From positions 62,001 to 126,000 of the forward strand of contig NZ_RCYZ01000006.1 of the NCBI RefSeq assembly GCF_006439025.1: a stretch of 64,000 bases of DNA, given 5' to 3'. The notes under the pieces are model-generated. The model searched no databases and was not told the origin of the DNA. It worked only from the letters and a program-made list of their open reading frames with translations. The stretch comes from Hymenobacter nivis. Its GTDB lineage: Bacteria > Bacteroidota > Bacteroidia > Cytophagales > Hymenobacteraceae. This document shows, one piece after another, positions 1 to 8,982 of this stretch (positions are counted from its first letter, which is position 1; each line of letters starts with the position of its first letter). A program made the translations under genes and the position numbers.

Positions 1-189
1 AGTTGGTAAATAGAGGAAATGACGTCGGGTAGCATAGCGTGGGCGGCCAAGGGCCAGAAATGGAAATGGATGGATGGGAAAGCTCAAAATTACGCGGTAC
101 GCCGCCTTTCAGTGGTACTAAGATACAAAATCCGAATAATATAGTAGGCACGCCGAATAGTTTTGGAAATCGATTGCATAATTTGCCGC

Positions 190-197
190 TACATTTA
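190..197 (+). promoter_or_regulatory. possible -7 element before fadL-like gene
   Basis: TACATTTA, one base off the Bacteroidota -7 consensus TAnnTTTG, about 39 bp before the start. A TTG lies upstream at 163-165, but the spacing (24 bp) is longer than ideal. The rest of the first 235 bases shows no convincing gene. Confidence 0.3.
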
Positions 198-235
198 AGG
201 TCTGAAATCATTATCTACCCCCTGTTTCCTTTTTT

Positions 236-1543
236 ATGATGCTAAAAACTTTACTTCTGGCCGGTGGGGCCCTAATGGGCTGCGCGGCTACGGCCGCGGC
301 CAGCGGCTTCCAGGTGAACCTGGGCGGGCAGCAAAATATCGGCATGGGCGGCGTGGGCGTGGGCCTTTCGCTCGACCAGGCGGCCATGTTCTACAACCCC
401 GGGGCCCTGGCTATGGTGCGTGCCAACGGCGTGCAGGTGGGTGCCAACTTTGCCCTGGCCCGCGGAGCCTACACGAGCGCCAGCGGCGGGCCCCAGCGCG
501 ACTTGCAGCACCTGCTGGTGACGCCCTTCAACCTCTACGCCGCGTTTGGCAAGGAGGGCAAGTACAAGTTTGGCGTGGGCGTGTATACACCCTACGGCAG
601 CCAGCTGCGCTACGCTGACAACTGGGAGGGCCGCTACAGCCTGACGGAAATCAATTTGCAGTCGGTGTACGTGCAGCCCACGTTCTCCTACGCGTTTTCG
701 CCGCAGTTCAGCGTGGGCGTGGGCGTGACGATGCTGGCCTATGGCTCGGTGAACTTGCAGAAGGACATTCCGCTGCCCACGGGCCCCGCCCACATCACCC
801 TCGACGGCACCACCAAGTTCCAGGTGGGCGTCAACGCCGGCCTGTACTTCAAGCCCTCGGACAAGCTGAGCCTGGGCATCAGCTACCGCTCGAAGATTGA
901 CGCCCAGGTGAAGGGCGGCAACGTGAATTATGCCGGCCTGCCCACCGGGGCTTCGGCCGCCACCATCAACCGAAGCTTCACAGCCACCAACTTCGACGCC
1001 ACGCTGCCGCTGCCGGCCACGGCCTCGGTCGGCGTTGGCATCATGCCCACCGAGAAGCTCACCATCGGCTTCGACGCCTCGCTGGTGTTCTGGAGCGCCT
1101 ACCGCACCCTCGACTTCAACTTCTCGGGCAACAACGGCAACGCCGGCACCCCCACCGACGCTAGCAATGGCCTGGTGGGCGGCAGCAGCACCAGCACTTC
1201 CAAGCGCTTCTACCAGGATGCGCTGGCCTTCCGCGTGGGTGGCCAGTACAAGGCCACCGACCAGCTGATTCTGCGCCTGGGCTCGGCCTACGACTTCGCC
1301 GCGGTGAAGGACGGCTACGTGACCCCCGAAACCCCCGACGCCGACCGCTACATCGCCACCGCCGGCCTCACCTACCAGCCCAACCCGCACCTGGGCATCG
1401 ACGCCTCGTTTCAGTTCGAGCGCTTCGCCAAGCGCAGCCAGTCGCAGGCCGAGCTGCTGAACAACGGCACCACCGACCGCGTGGCCGGCACCTACCGCAC
1501 CGACATCTTCATTCCCGGCATCGGGGTGCGCTACTCGTTCTAA
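236..1543 (+). CDS. FadL/OmpP1-type outer-membrane transporter
   Basis: Predicted outer-membrane beta-barrel of the FadL/OmpP1/TodX family, which moves hydrophobic substrates such as long-chain fatty acids across the outer membrane. The 435-residue product opens with two Met codons (236 and 239) and a signal peptide (hydrophobic run about residues 3-20, ending AAAS). The mature N-terminus contains a glycine-rich stretch with NIGMGG and a YNPGAL motif typical of the family hatch region. The rest alternates short polar and aromatic strands and ends in an aromatic residue (RYSF), as expected for a barrel substrate of BAM. It lies 36 bp before a GDSL lipoprotein gene on the same strand, a pairing that suggests lipid or ester uptake and hydrolysis. 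The substrate cannot be assigned from sequence. Confidence 0.85.
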   Translation: MMLKTLLLAGGALMGCAATAAASGFQVNLGGQQNIGMGGVGVGLSLDQAAMFYNPGALAMVRANGVQVGANFALARGAYTSASGGPQRDLQHLLVTPFNLYAAFGKEGKYKFGVGVYTPYGSQLRYADNWEGRYSLTEINLQSVYVQPTFSYAFSPQFSVGVGVTMLAYGSVNLQKDIPLPTGPAHITLDGTTKFQVGVNAGLYFKPSDKLSLGISYRSKIDAQVKGGNVNYAGLPTGASAATINRSFTATNFDATLPLPATASVGVGIMPTEKLTIGFDASLVFWSAYRTLDFNFSGNNGNAGTPTDASNGLVGGSSTSTSKRFYQDALAFRVGGQYKATDQLILRLGSAYDFAAVKDGYVTPETPDADRYIATAGLTYQPNPHLGIDASFQFERFAKRSQSQAELLNNGTTDRVAGTYRTDIFIPGIGVRYSF

Positions 1544-1579
1544 ACCGCCTCATCCTCTTCGCTACAAGCATAAGTATTT

Positions 1580-3043
1580 ATGAACCGGATATTTAACTAT
1601 TCCGCGTCGGTCTTGGGCCTGCTGGGCCTGGCGCTGGGCGGCTGCCAGCCCAACATCGACGCGCCGGCCGCGTCGGCGGGCACGGCCACGTTCACCACGT
1701 ACCTGGCCGTGGGCAACTCGCTCACATCAGGCTACTCCGATGGGGGCCTCTACCGCGAAGGCCAGCTCAACTCGTACCCCAACATCCTCTCGCAGCAATT
1801 TGCCGCGGTGGGCGGCGGCGCGTTCACGCAGCCCCTCTTCACCGAGGCTCAGGCCAACGGCACGGGCTACCTGCGCCTGACGGGCTTCGCCAACGGGGCC
1901 CCCGTGACGGCGGCCGTGACTAGCAACTTGGCCGTGCGGGGCCTGAGTGCCGCCAATGGACAAGTACTCTACACCAAGTTCACCGACCCGGTGAACAACC
2001 TGGGCGTGCCCGGCATCCGCTTGGCCGACATCCAAACGGTGGGCTACGGCAGCGTGGCGGGCAACGCGTATTTTGAGCGCATCACGCCCGACGCGTCGGC
2101 CAGCCAAACGTACTTCCAGCGGATGCAAGCCACGGTGGCGGCACTTAAGCCCACGTTCTTCACCGAGTGGCTGGGCAACAACGACGTGCTGGGCTATGCC
2201 ACGGGCGGCGGCGGCTCGCCATCGCCCACGGCCACCATTACGCGCACCGACACGTTCACGCTTAAGCTCAACCGCGTGCTAAACGTGCTGACCTCGGGCG
2301 GGGCCAAGGGCGTGGTAGCCACCATTCCCGACGTGACGGGTATCCCGTTCTTCACCACCGTGGGGCCCTCGGCGCGGGCTGCCTTGGCTGCGGCCAGCAT
2401 TCCTACCGCCGCGCCTTTTGTGTACACCACCGGCCTGCTGGCCCCCGGCCAGGCCAACACCCGGGTGACGGGCACGCTGGCCGACATCCGCGTGAGCGGC
2501 ACCGGCACGCTGCTGCTTACCCTCACGGCGGCCCCCTACGTCAGCCTTTACGGCCGGCCCACCGGCAAGTACTGGCGCGACTACTACCAGCAGCTGCGCC
2601 CGTCGCTGCCGGCTACAGTGCCCACCTTTGGCGTGTTTCTAGCCGCCATGCAGATCGATACTACTAAGGCCTTCGGCATGAGCACCGGCAACCCCTTCCC
2701 CAGCGTCCTGGTGCTCGACGGCACGGAGCAAACCGCCGTGGCCAACGCTACCACCGCCTTCAACAACGCCATCGTTGCGGCCACCACTGCCCGGAGCCTG
2801 GCCTTGTTTGATGCCAACACCTATTTTCGCGGCGTGGCCATCAACGGCCAGGCTTCCAACGCTGTAAGTAACTCGGCGTCCTACGTGTCGGGCAACCTGT
2901 TTGGCCTCGACGGCGTGCACCCCACGCCGCGCGGCTACGCCCTCATCGCCAACGAAATCCTGCGGAGCATCAACGCCACCTACGGCAGCAGCTTCAACGG
3001 CGTGAACGCCAACGACTACCGCGGCGTCTCCTTCCCGCAGTAA
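1580..3043 (+). CDS. SGNH/GDSL-family hydrolase lipoprotein
   Basis: Secreted lipoprotein esterase/lipase-like enzyme of 487 residues. A lipobox (LGGC, Cys22) predicts lipid anchoring. Block I of the SGNH fold is GNSLTSG with Ser47, a GNSL variant of GDSL that is common in Bacteroidota. A GNND block III motif follows near residue 199. A C-terminal DGVHP motif supplies the block V Asp444/His447 pair. So the Ser-Asp-His triad and the oxyanion Gly and Asn all appear present. The gene follows the FadL-like porin closely and probably shares its transcript. A plausible but unproven model is that it releases fatty acids from esters at the surface for the neighbouring barrel. Confidence 0.8.
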   Translation: MNRIFNYSASVLGLLGLALGGCQPNIDAPAASAGTATFTTYLAVGNSLTSGYSDGGLYREGQLNSYPNILSQQFAAVGGGAFTQPLFTEAQANGTGYLRLTGFANGAPVTAAVTSNLAVRGLSAANGQVLYTKFTDPVNNLGVPGIRLADIQTVGYGSVAGNAYFERITPDASASQTYFQRMQATVAALKPTFFTEWLGNNDVLGYATGGGGSPSPTATITRTDTFTLKLNRVLNVLTSGGAKGVVATIPDVTGIPFFTTVGPSARAALAAASIPTAAPFVYTTGLLAPGQANTRVTGTLADIRVSGTGTLLLTLTAAPYVSLYGRPTGKYWRDYYQQLRPSLPATVPTFGVFLAAMQIDTTKAFGMSTGNPFPSVLVLDGTEQTAVANATTAFNNAIVAATTARSLALFDANTYFRGVAINGQASNAVSNSASYVSGNLFGLDGVHPTPRGYALIANEILRSINATYGSSFNGVNANDYRGVSFPQ

Positions 3044-3069
3044 GCCAGGGCCCCCGGGGCCCTAAAAGC

Positions 3070-3109
3070 AAAAGCCTCCTTTCCCGCAGCTGGGGAAGGA
3101 GGCTTTTTT
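3070..3109 (+). terminator. Rho-independent-type terminator after GDSL gene
   Basis: An imperfect stem of AAAAGCCTCCTTTCCC against GGGGAAGGAGGCTTTT, closed by a six-base loop and ending in a T tract. It lies 27 bp after the stop and just before the end of the convergent ypdA-like gene, so it may serve both strands. Confidence 0.8.
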
Positions 3110-3135
3110 GTGGGGCAAACGTGCTGTCTGGGGCC

Positions 3136-4104
3136 CTATGCGGGCACGCCGGCCGCGAGGTGCGCGGCGATGAGCTGGGCGTGGTGGCGGCCGTTTTCGA
3201 TGAACCAGCGGCTGGTGGCGCGGCCGCCGCACACGGTGCCGGCCACAAACACGCCGGGGTTAGTGGTTTCGTGGGTGGCGGGGTCGAAGAGCGGGGCGCG
3301 GGCCTCGTCGGCGGGGTCGGGCTCGATGCCGAGGCGGCCGAGCAGGGCCTCGTCGGGGTGGTAGCCGGTGAGGGCGTACACGTAGTCGGTGGGTACCTCG
3401 CGGGGACCCTCGGGGGTGAGGATTTCCACGGCATCGGGCCGAATGGCGGCGATGGTGGTGTTGAAATAAGCCGTGATTTTGCCCTCCTTGATGCGGTTCA
3501 CCAGGTCGGGCCGGATCCAGTACTTCACGGCGTCGCTCACCTCGGGGCCCCGCACGAGCAGCGTGACCTGGGCCCCGGCGCGGGTGAGCTGCAAGGCCGC
3601 TTTGGCCGACGAATTTTTGGCCCCAATGACCACCACGCGCCGGGCCACGTGCTGGTAGGGCTCGCGGTAGTAGTGGCTCACGTGGGGCAGGTCTTCGCCG
3701 GGCACGCCCAGCGGGTTGGGCAAGTCGTAGAAGCCGGTGGCCACCACCACGTTGCGGGCGGGTATCTCGCCTTTGTCGGTCGTTACCAGGAAGTTGCCTT
3801 GCTCGCCGCTCATGCTCAGCACCCGCTCGTGCAGGCGCAGGGCCAGGTTTTCGGACCGGGCCACGCGCTGGTAATAGTCCAGGGCATCTTCGCGCAGGGG
3901 CTTGTAGTGGTAGGTGGGGAAGGGGTAGCCGCCGATTTCGAGCAGCTCGGGCGTGGAGAAAAACTCCATGTTGTAGGGGTAGCCCACAATGGAATTCACC
4001 AGGGCCCCCTTGTCCACCACGGCCACTTGCAGGCCGCGGCGCTGGGCTTCGAGGGCGCAGGCCAGGCCCACGGGGCCGGCCCCAATTACAAGAACATCGA
4101 GCAT
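3136..4104 (-). CDS. ypdA: YpdA-family (putative bacillithiol-disulfide reductase) flavoprotein
   Basis: NAD(P)H/FAD oxidoreductase of 322 residues. The N-terminal FAD-binding motif GAGPVGL spans residues 8-14, and a second Rossmann segment (VVVIGAKNS) near residue 158 fits NADPH binding. Overall similarity is to YpdA (Bdr), proposed to reduce oxidised bacillithiol. The classical CxxC redox pair of thioredoxin reductases is absent, as expected for YpdA. Bacillithiol is made by many Bacteroidota, but no bsh genes are in this window. It stands alone on the minus strand, divergent from the methyltransferase gene at 4221. Confidence 0.8.
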   Translation of the reverse strand: MLDVLVIGAGPVGLACALEAQRRGLQVAVVDKGALVNSIVGYPYNMEFFSTPELLEIGGYPFPTYHYKPLREDALDYYQRVARSENLALRLHERVLSMSGEQGNFLVTTDKGEIPARNVVVATGFYDLPNPLGVPGEDLPHVSHYYREPYQHVARRVVVIGAKNSSAKAALQLTRAGAQVTLLVRGPEVSDAVKYWIRPDLVNRIKEGKITAYFNTTIAAIRPDAVEILTPEGPREVPTDYVYALTGYHPDEALLGRLGIEPDPADEARAPLFDPATHETTNPGVFVAGTVCGGRATSRWFIENGRHHAQLIAAHLAAGVPA

Positions 4105-4220
4105 AAGGAAGGAGCTAAGCTAATTGCGTAAAGTAGGGCGACCTTTGCGGGGCGCGTCCCCGCGTTGTTGTACCAAATGGATTGGGCAGCGGCGCCAACC
4201 AGCCAATCCGCGTTATTGCT

Positions 4221-5135
4221 ATGCGTACCTGCGACTTGTGCGGCAGCTCCGATTTCAAAAAGCTGCCGTTTTACTACGAATTTGAGGGCCAAAGGCTGCA
4301 AGGCACCCGCTGCCGCCGCTGTGAGCTGATGTTCCTCAACCCCCAGCCCACGCCGGCCCAGTTGGAGCGGCTCTACGGCAAAGAGTACTTCACCGACCGG
4401 CCCAACTACGACCGGACGCAGCAGGAAGTCAAGTTCATCGAGGACGGGCAGAAGAACGAAGCGTTAAACCAGCTGCGGCCCGACAAGTTCACCGACTACG
4501 TGCTGGCCCACTACCCAGGCCGGCAGTTCCGGTACCTAGAGGTAGGCTGCGGCCCGGGCTACACCCTTAAGAGCCTGCAAGCCCTGGGCTGGACCACCCA
4601 CGGCCTCGAAATATCCGAGCACGCGGCCGATTTTGCCCGCCGCGAGCTGCACCTGCCCGTAGTGACCGGCAACATCGAAACCACCGAGGACTTCCACGCC
4701 GACCAGTTCGACCTGGCCTACATGGGCGACGTGCTGGAACACTTGCGCTCGCCCTCGGCCACGCTGGCCAAGTTCCACCGCATTTTGGGCCCTGGCGGGC
4801 TGCTGGTGCTGGCCCTGCCGTCGGTGCTGAATCTGCCGTCGGTGCGCCTGGGCTTTGCTGCCTACGGGGCCCTGGGCAAGGAGCGCAAGATGGACATTCC
4901 GCCCTACCACTTATTCGAGTTCACGCCCAACACCATCCGCAAAATGCTGGAGAAGAACGGGTTTGAGATCGTCGATTTGCTGAATCCCGTGAAGCCGCCC
5001 AAGCACATCCGCCTCGGCGGCAGCTTGGTGGAAAAGGTGAGCAAGCTGGCCGGCCAGTACCCCACCTACTACCTCAACAAGCTCACCGGCCGCTTCGGCG
5101 ACCGGATGTTTGTGGTGGCCAAAAACCTAAAATAG
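4221..5135 (+). CDS. class I SAM-dependent methyltransferase with zinc ribbon
   Basis: Predicted methyltransferase of 304 residues. Cys4/Cys7 and Cys31/Cys34 form a four-cysteine zinc-ribbon-like module of the type seen in methyltransferases of surface-polysaccharide clusters. The AdoMet-binding glycine motif (EVGCGPGY, about residues 107-114) and a GDVLEHL segment follow. The ATG at 4221 is preferred over the in-frame codon at 4182 because the cysteine module then begins right at the N-terminus. The substrate is unknown and no sugar-synthesis cluster surrounds it. Confidence 0.75.
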   Translation: MRTCDLCGSSDFKKLPFYYEFEGQRLQGTRCRRCELMFLNPQPTPAQLERLYGKEYFTDRPNYDRTQQEVKFIEDGQKNEALNQLRPDKFTDYVLAHYPGRQFRYLEVGCGPGYTLKSLQALGWTTHGLEISEHAADFARRELHLPVVTGNIETTEDFHADQFDLAYMGDVLEHLRSPSATLAKFHRILGPGGLLVLALPSVLNLPSVRLGFAAYGALGKERKMDIPPYHLFEFTPNTIRKMLEKNGFEIVDLLNPVKPPKHIRLGGSLVEKVSKLAGQYPTYYLNKLTGRFGDRMFVVAKNLK

Positions 5136-5192
5136 GGCCCCGGGGCAACGCGCCCAGGGCCCTATTTGAGAAGCTCGCATCAGCTGCTTGTA

Positions 5193-5276
5193 CCTGTACC
5201 GCCAAGCTGTGCTTGGCCTTGCCTATGCTGCCCGAGGGGCCCCAGGGCAAGGCCAAGCACAGCTTGGCGGTACAGG
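5193..5276. repeat. 31-bp perfect inverted repeat between convergent genes
   Basis: Left arm 5193-5223 and right arm 5246-5276 are exact reverse complements, starting CCTGTACCGCC and ending GGCGGTACAGG, around a 22-bp spacer. It lies between the ends of the methyltransferase (+) and carboxylesterase (-) genes. It could act as a bidirectional terminator, but it lacks adjacent T tracts and is far longer than the other terminators here, so a dispersed REP/BIME-like palindrome is equally likely. Confidence 0.85.
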
Positions 5277-5306
5277 CGCACGGCCCCGGGGCCCCAAACC
5301 AGCCAG

Positions 5307-6929
5307 CTATTTCTGCTCCAGAAACAGGTAGCGGGCACGGGTTTGATCGGTTTCGGCGCGGGTGTTCACGTCGATGCGTAGCAGCTGGCCGCCGGCGCCG
5401 GCCTTGGTGGCGGGCCAGTTGGGCAGGCCGGAGCCGTTGGGGTTGCCATTCTTGATGAAGTTGGCGAAATAGGCTTGCAGCTCCTCCGATACTTTGTAAT
5501 CGTCGGGCGTCCAGGCAAATACCTTGTTAGAGGGCAGGTTGCCCAGGGCGTACTCAATCTCGGCCGAGTGCACGGCACCCTTGGCCGGCGGGGCGGGCGC
5601 GGCGGCCGGCCCGGCGTTCTTGGTAATGCCACCGGCTAGGTTAGCCGTGGCGTTGCCCATTTCGGGCGTCATGGCCGGGCGGGGGCGGGCGTAGAGGTAG
5701 CGGTACACGGGCTTGCCGCCGGTTTGGGCCTGCAAATCGGCCCACTTCCAGGTGCTGTAGCCGATGAACCGGTCGCTGGCCAGGTCGGTAGCTGATTGCT
5801 CGGCGGTGGCGGCGGGGTAGAGCTTTAGGGCACCGGCGGCGCGCTCGCCGTACAGCTTTTGCACGGCGGCCTGGTAGTTTTCGGCGGTGGGTGCGTTGGG
5901 CCCCATCACCATCTGGTACGCCATTTCCTGCGAGTTCCAGCCCACCAGCAGCGGTACGTGCGCCTGCTGGCCGGCGGTGAAGATTTCGGTGGGCGACTTT
6001 GGGAGGAAGTAGCCGTCTACGTTGGGCGAAAAGCGGGGCGCGTCGGGCTTGCCGGTGGCGGCCAGCACCTGCTCGGCGGGCAGGGCGCGCAGCGCCGCCA
6101 GCGTGGGGGCCCCCACCGCGGCCCCGAAGGCCACGCCAGTTTTCTCGGCCTGTGCCAGTGCGGGCAGCGGCTGCAAGCCCAGCAGCGAGCCGCTTTCGCC
6201 GATGGCACCAGCTATCAGGTTTTTGGACAAGGGCGACGCCATTTGGGCGCTAACTGAGAACGAGCCGGCCGACTCGCCGGCGATGGTCACGTGCTGCGGG
6301 TCGCCGCCAAAGGCTGCGATGTTGGCCTTCACCCAGGCCAGGGCGGCCTGTTGGTCGAGCAGGCCGTAGTTGCCCGAAGCGTGGTGGGGCGATTCCTGGG
6401 TCAGCTCGGGGTGGGCCATGAAGCCGAACACGCCGAGCCGGTAGTTCACCGTCACGGCCACGATGCCGCGCTTAGCCATCGCCTCGCCATCGTAGCGCGG
6501 CTCCGAGCCGTCGCCGGCCACAAAGCCCCCGCCGTAGAAATACACCAGCACCGGCCGCCGCTCCTGGCCCGACTTGGCGCCCGTCCACACGTTCAGGTAC
6601 AGGCAGTCCTCGCTCACGCCGTTCGAGCGGAAGTTCATGTCGCCGAACAGCGGCAGCTGCATGGCCCGGGGCCCAAACTGCGTGGCCGGGCGCGCGGTAG
6701 TCCAGGGCTGCACGGGCTGCGGAGCCTGCCAGCGCAGGGGCCCCACCGGCGGCGCCGCGTAGGGCACGCCCTTAAACTCGCGGATGCCACTGGCGGCCAG
6801 GCCACCGATCAGCGGGCCGCTGGCCACCTTCACCTGGTTGTTTTGCAGCCCCGTGGGTGCGTTTTTGACGGGCTGGGCTGTGGCCGCCCCGGTGCCCGCC
6901 AGTAGGGCAATGGCAAGAAATATTTTCAT
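5307..6929 (-). CDS. type B carboxylesterase/lipase, secreted
   Basis: Alpha/beta-hydrolase of the carboxylesterase type B family, 540 residues from the ATG at 6929. An in-frame upstream extension to 7007 would run through the htpG terminator and is rejected. A signal peptide occupies about residues 1-19 (ends ATAQ). The nucleophile elbow GESAGS places the catalytic Ser near residue 220. The oxyanion loop reads YGGGF (132-136), with Tyr where HGGGF is usual. The EDCLYLNVW motif (about 108-116) is diagnostic for the family. It hydrolyses carboxylic esters; the natural substrate is unknown. It sits downstream of htpG on the same strand but is separated by a terminator. Confidence 0.85.
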   Translation of the reverse strand: MKIFLAIALLAGTGAATAQPVKNAPTGLQNNQVKVASGPLIGGLAASGIREFKGVPYAAPPVGPLRWQAPQPVQPWTTARPATQFGPRAMQLPLFGDMNFRSNGVSEDCLYLNVWTGAKSGQERRPVLVYFYGGGFVAGDGSEPRYDGEAMAKRGIVAVTVNYRLGVFGFMAHPELTQESPHHASGNYGLLDQQAALAWVKANIAAFGGDPQHVTIAGESAGSFSVSAQMASPLSKNLIAGAIGESGSLLGLQPLPALAQAEKTGVAFGAAVGAPTLAALRALPAEQVLAATGKPDAPRFSPNVDGYFLPKSPTEIFTAGQQAHVPLLVGWNSQEMAYQMVMGPNAPTAENYQAAVQKLYGERAAGALKLYPAATAEQSATDLASDRFIGYSTWKWADLQAQTGGKPVYRYLYARPRPAMTPEMGNATANLAGGITKNAGPAAAPAPPAKGAVHSAEIEYALGNLPSNKVFAWTPDDYKVSEELQAYFANFIKNGNPNGSGLPNWPATKAGAGGQLLRIDVNTRAETDQTRARYLFLEQK

Positions 6930-6963
6930 GTAGCAAGCTACGAAAAGCTTAGCGTTCGCCCAC

Positions 6964-7001
6964 AAAAAAGCCCCGCGGCCGGTTGGGTCGCGGGGCTTTT
7001 T
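6964..7001 (-). terminator. terminator after htpG
   Basis: The stem AAAAAGCCCCGCG / CGCGGGGCTTTTT encloses a 12-base loop. On the minus strand it follows the htpG stop at 7020 and ends in a T run. The A/T flanks are symmetric, so it could function in both directions. Confidence 0.85.
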
Positions 7002-7019
7002 GAGCATTAACCGATTGCC

Positions 7020-8855
7020 TTACAGCAGCTCGGTGCTGCGCTTCACGAAGGCCGTGAGGGCCTCGCCCTTCAGCATGCCTTGGGCCAGCAAGGCCAGGTC
7101 GAAGGCTTGGCGGGCCAGCTTCTCGCCAGATTCGCCGCCGGCCAGCACGCGCTGGGCCAGGGGATGGTTGGCGTTCACGGTCACGTCGAAGCTCTCGGGG
7201 AAGGCCCCGAACATCTGCATGCCGCCCCCGCCGCCGGTGCGCTGCATATCCTTCATGCGGCGCATGAACTCGTTCTGGGTGATGGTTACCGGCGCGTCCT
7301 GTGGGCTCAAGGCGGCCACTTTCACGTGCATGGCGTCGTTGGCGATGGCCGTTTTGAAGGCCTCCGACACCTTGGTTTGGTCGTCCTCGCTGAGCACGCT
7401 CTCGGTGGTTTCGTCCTTCTCAATGAGCTTGCCCACCGTGTCAGCGTCCACGCGCTTGAAGGTGGTTTTTTCCAGCTTCTGCTCCAGTTGGCCGATGAAG
7501 TGCGGGTCGAGGATGTGGTCGAAGTTCAGCACGTCGTAGCCGCGCTCCTGGGCGGCGGCCACGAAGCCGTGCTGGGCCTCGGCGTCGTTGGTGTACAGCA
7601 CCACGATGTTGCCGTCCTTGTCCTGCTGGTTGGCCTGGATGTGCTCAGTATACTCGCTGATGGTGAACAGCTTGCCCGCTACGTTCTTCAGCAGTACGAA
7701 GTCCTTGGCGCGGTCGTAAAACTTCTCGTCCGACAGCATCCCGTACTTCACGAACAGGCCGATGTCGCTCCACTTTTCCTCGTAGCCGGCGCGGTCTTTC
7801 TTAAAGAGGTCGCCGAGCTTGTCGGCCACCTTGCGGGTGATGTAGGTGTTGATTTTGCGCACCGCTGCGTCGGCCTGCAGGAAGCTGCGCGACACGTTCA
7901 GCGGAATGTCGGGCGAGTCAATCACGCCGTGCAGCAGCATCAGAAACTCGGGCACCACGTCCTTCACCTCGTCGGTGATAAAGACTTGGCGCGAATACAG
8001 CTGGATCTTGTTGCGCGAGAACTGCAGCTCGTCCTTCACCTTCGGGAAGTACAGGATGCCGGTCAGGTTGAACGGGTAGTCCACGTTCAGGTGAATCCAG
8101 AACAGCGGCGCGTCCATCGACATCGGATACAGCTCCTGGTAGAACTTCAGGTAGTCCTCGTCGGTCAGCTCGCTGGGCTGTTTGGTCCAGATGGGCGTGG
8201 TGTCGTTGATGAGCTGGCCTTCCAACTCGATCGGCACCGGCAAAAATTTGCAGTATTTGGTGAGGATGGTGCGCAGTCGCTCCACCTCCAGGAACTCGTC
8301 CGAGTCGTCGGCCACGTGCAGCACCACGTCGGTGCCGCGCTCGGCCTTGGCGTGCTCGCCGGTGGGCTCGTCGATGGTGTATGACGTGCTGCCGTCGCAG
8401 GTCCAGTGGGCCGTCAGGGCCCCTTCTTTGTACGACTGTGACCAGATTTCGACCTCTTTGGCCACCATAAAGGCGGAGTAGAAGCCCAGGCCGAACTGCC
8501 CAATAATCTGGTCCTTAGCCGTGGCGTCGGTTTCCTTGTACTTCTCCACAAACTCGGTGGCTCCGGAGAAGGCAATCTGGTTGATGTACTTCTTAATCTC
8601 CTCGGCGCTCATGCCCAGGCCACGGTCCGACACCGTGATTTTGCGGGTGTCCTTGTCCACGGTCACGCGCACTTTTAGCTCGCCCAGCTCACCTTTGAAC
8701 TCGCCCTGGCGGGCCAGGCTCTGGAGCTTCTGGGTGGCATCGACGGCGTTACTTACCAGCTCACGCAGGAAGATTTCGTGGTCGGAATACAAGAACTTCT
8801 TGATGATCGGGAAGATGTTCTCGGTGTGGATCGAGATGGAGCCGGTTTCCTGCAT
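7020..8855 (-). CDS. htpG: molecular chaperone HtpG (Hsp90 family)
   Basis: Cytosolic ATP-dependent chaperone of 611 residues, slightly shorter than E. coli HtpG. The N-terminal GHKL ATPase domain carries the family signatures near residues 30-40 (LVSNAVDA), at DRGLGMS and at GQFGLGFYS. The middle domain contains the catalytic-loop region (about residues 300-330, NVSRSFLQ). A glycine-rich linker with five Gly and a Met-rich segment lies in the C-terminal dimerisation domain. No CIRCE element was seen upstream. It is flanked by a terminator at its 3' end and by a STAS-like gene upstream on the same strand. Confidence 0.95.
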   Translation of the reverse strand: MQETGSISIHTENIFPIIKKFLYSDHEIFLRELVSNAVDATQKLQSLARQGEFKGELGELKVRVTVDKDTRKITVSDRGLGMSAEEIKKYINQIAFSGATEFVEKYKETDATAKDQIIGQFGLGFYSAFMVAKEVEIWSQSYKEGALTAHWTCDGSTSYTIDEPTGEHAKAERGTDVVLHVADDSDEFLEVERLRTILTKYCKFLPVPIELEGQLINDTTPIWTKQPSELTDEDYLKFYQELYPMSMDAPLFWIHLNVDYPFNLTGILYFPKVKDELQFSRNKIQLYSRQVFITDEVKDVVPEFLMLLHGVIDSPDIPLNVSRSFLQADAAVRKINTYITRKVADKLGDLFKKDRAGYEEKWSDIGLFVKYGMLSDEKFYDRAKDFVLLKNVAGKLFTISEYTEHIQANQQDKDGNIVVLYTNDAEAQHGFVAAAQERGYDVLNFDHILDPHFIGQLEQKLEKTTFKRVDADTVGKLIEKDETTESVLSEDDQTKVSEAFKTAIANDAMHVKVAALSPQDAPVTITQNEFMRRMKDMQRTGGGGGMQMFGAFPESFDVTVNANHPLAQRVLAGGESGEKLARQAFDLALLAQGMLKGEALTAFVKRSTELL

Positions 8856-8950
8856 GGCAGAAGGGATTGGGTGAGGGCGAAGTGGAAATTTTGGCCGGGC
8901 GCGCCGAAGCGAGCCGCCACCAAGGCCGCTTCAAAGTGCGTTCCAAGCCG

Positions 8951-8973
8951 AAAAATGCTGTCAGGATGACAGC
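8951..8973 (-). terminator. terminator after STAS-like gene
   Basis: On the minus strand the 7-bp stem GCTGTCA/TGACAGC with a 3-base loop is followed by ATTTTT. It lies 10 bp past the stop of the gene ending at 8983, upstream of htpG. Confidence 0.65.
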
Positions 8974-8982
8974 GTAGGGCCC

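Noticed and set aside
39-239. 66-residue open frame at the start of the window
   Set aside because: No conserved features, no promoter and overlap with the leader of the FadL-like gene.
3121-4131. Long open frame opposite the ypdA-like gene
   Set aside because: Gly/Val/His-rich shadow of a GC-rich gene; the opposite strand encodes a clear flavoprotein.
7080-8384. Long open frame opposite htpG
   Set aside because: Composition (Leu/Val/His-rich, no domains) is that of an antisense shadow; htpG explains the region.
8856-8982. CIRCE or other heat-shock operator before htpG
   Set aside because: No TTAGCACTC-N9-GAGTGCTAA; the only inverted repeat is a terminator for the upstream gene.
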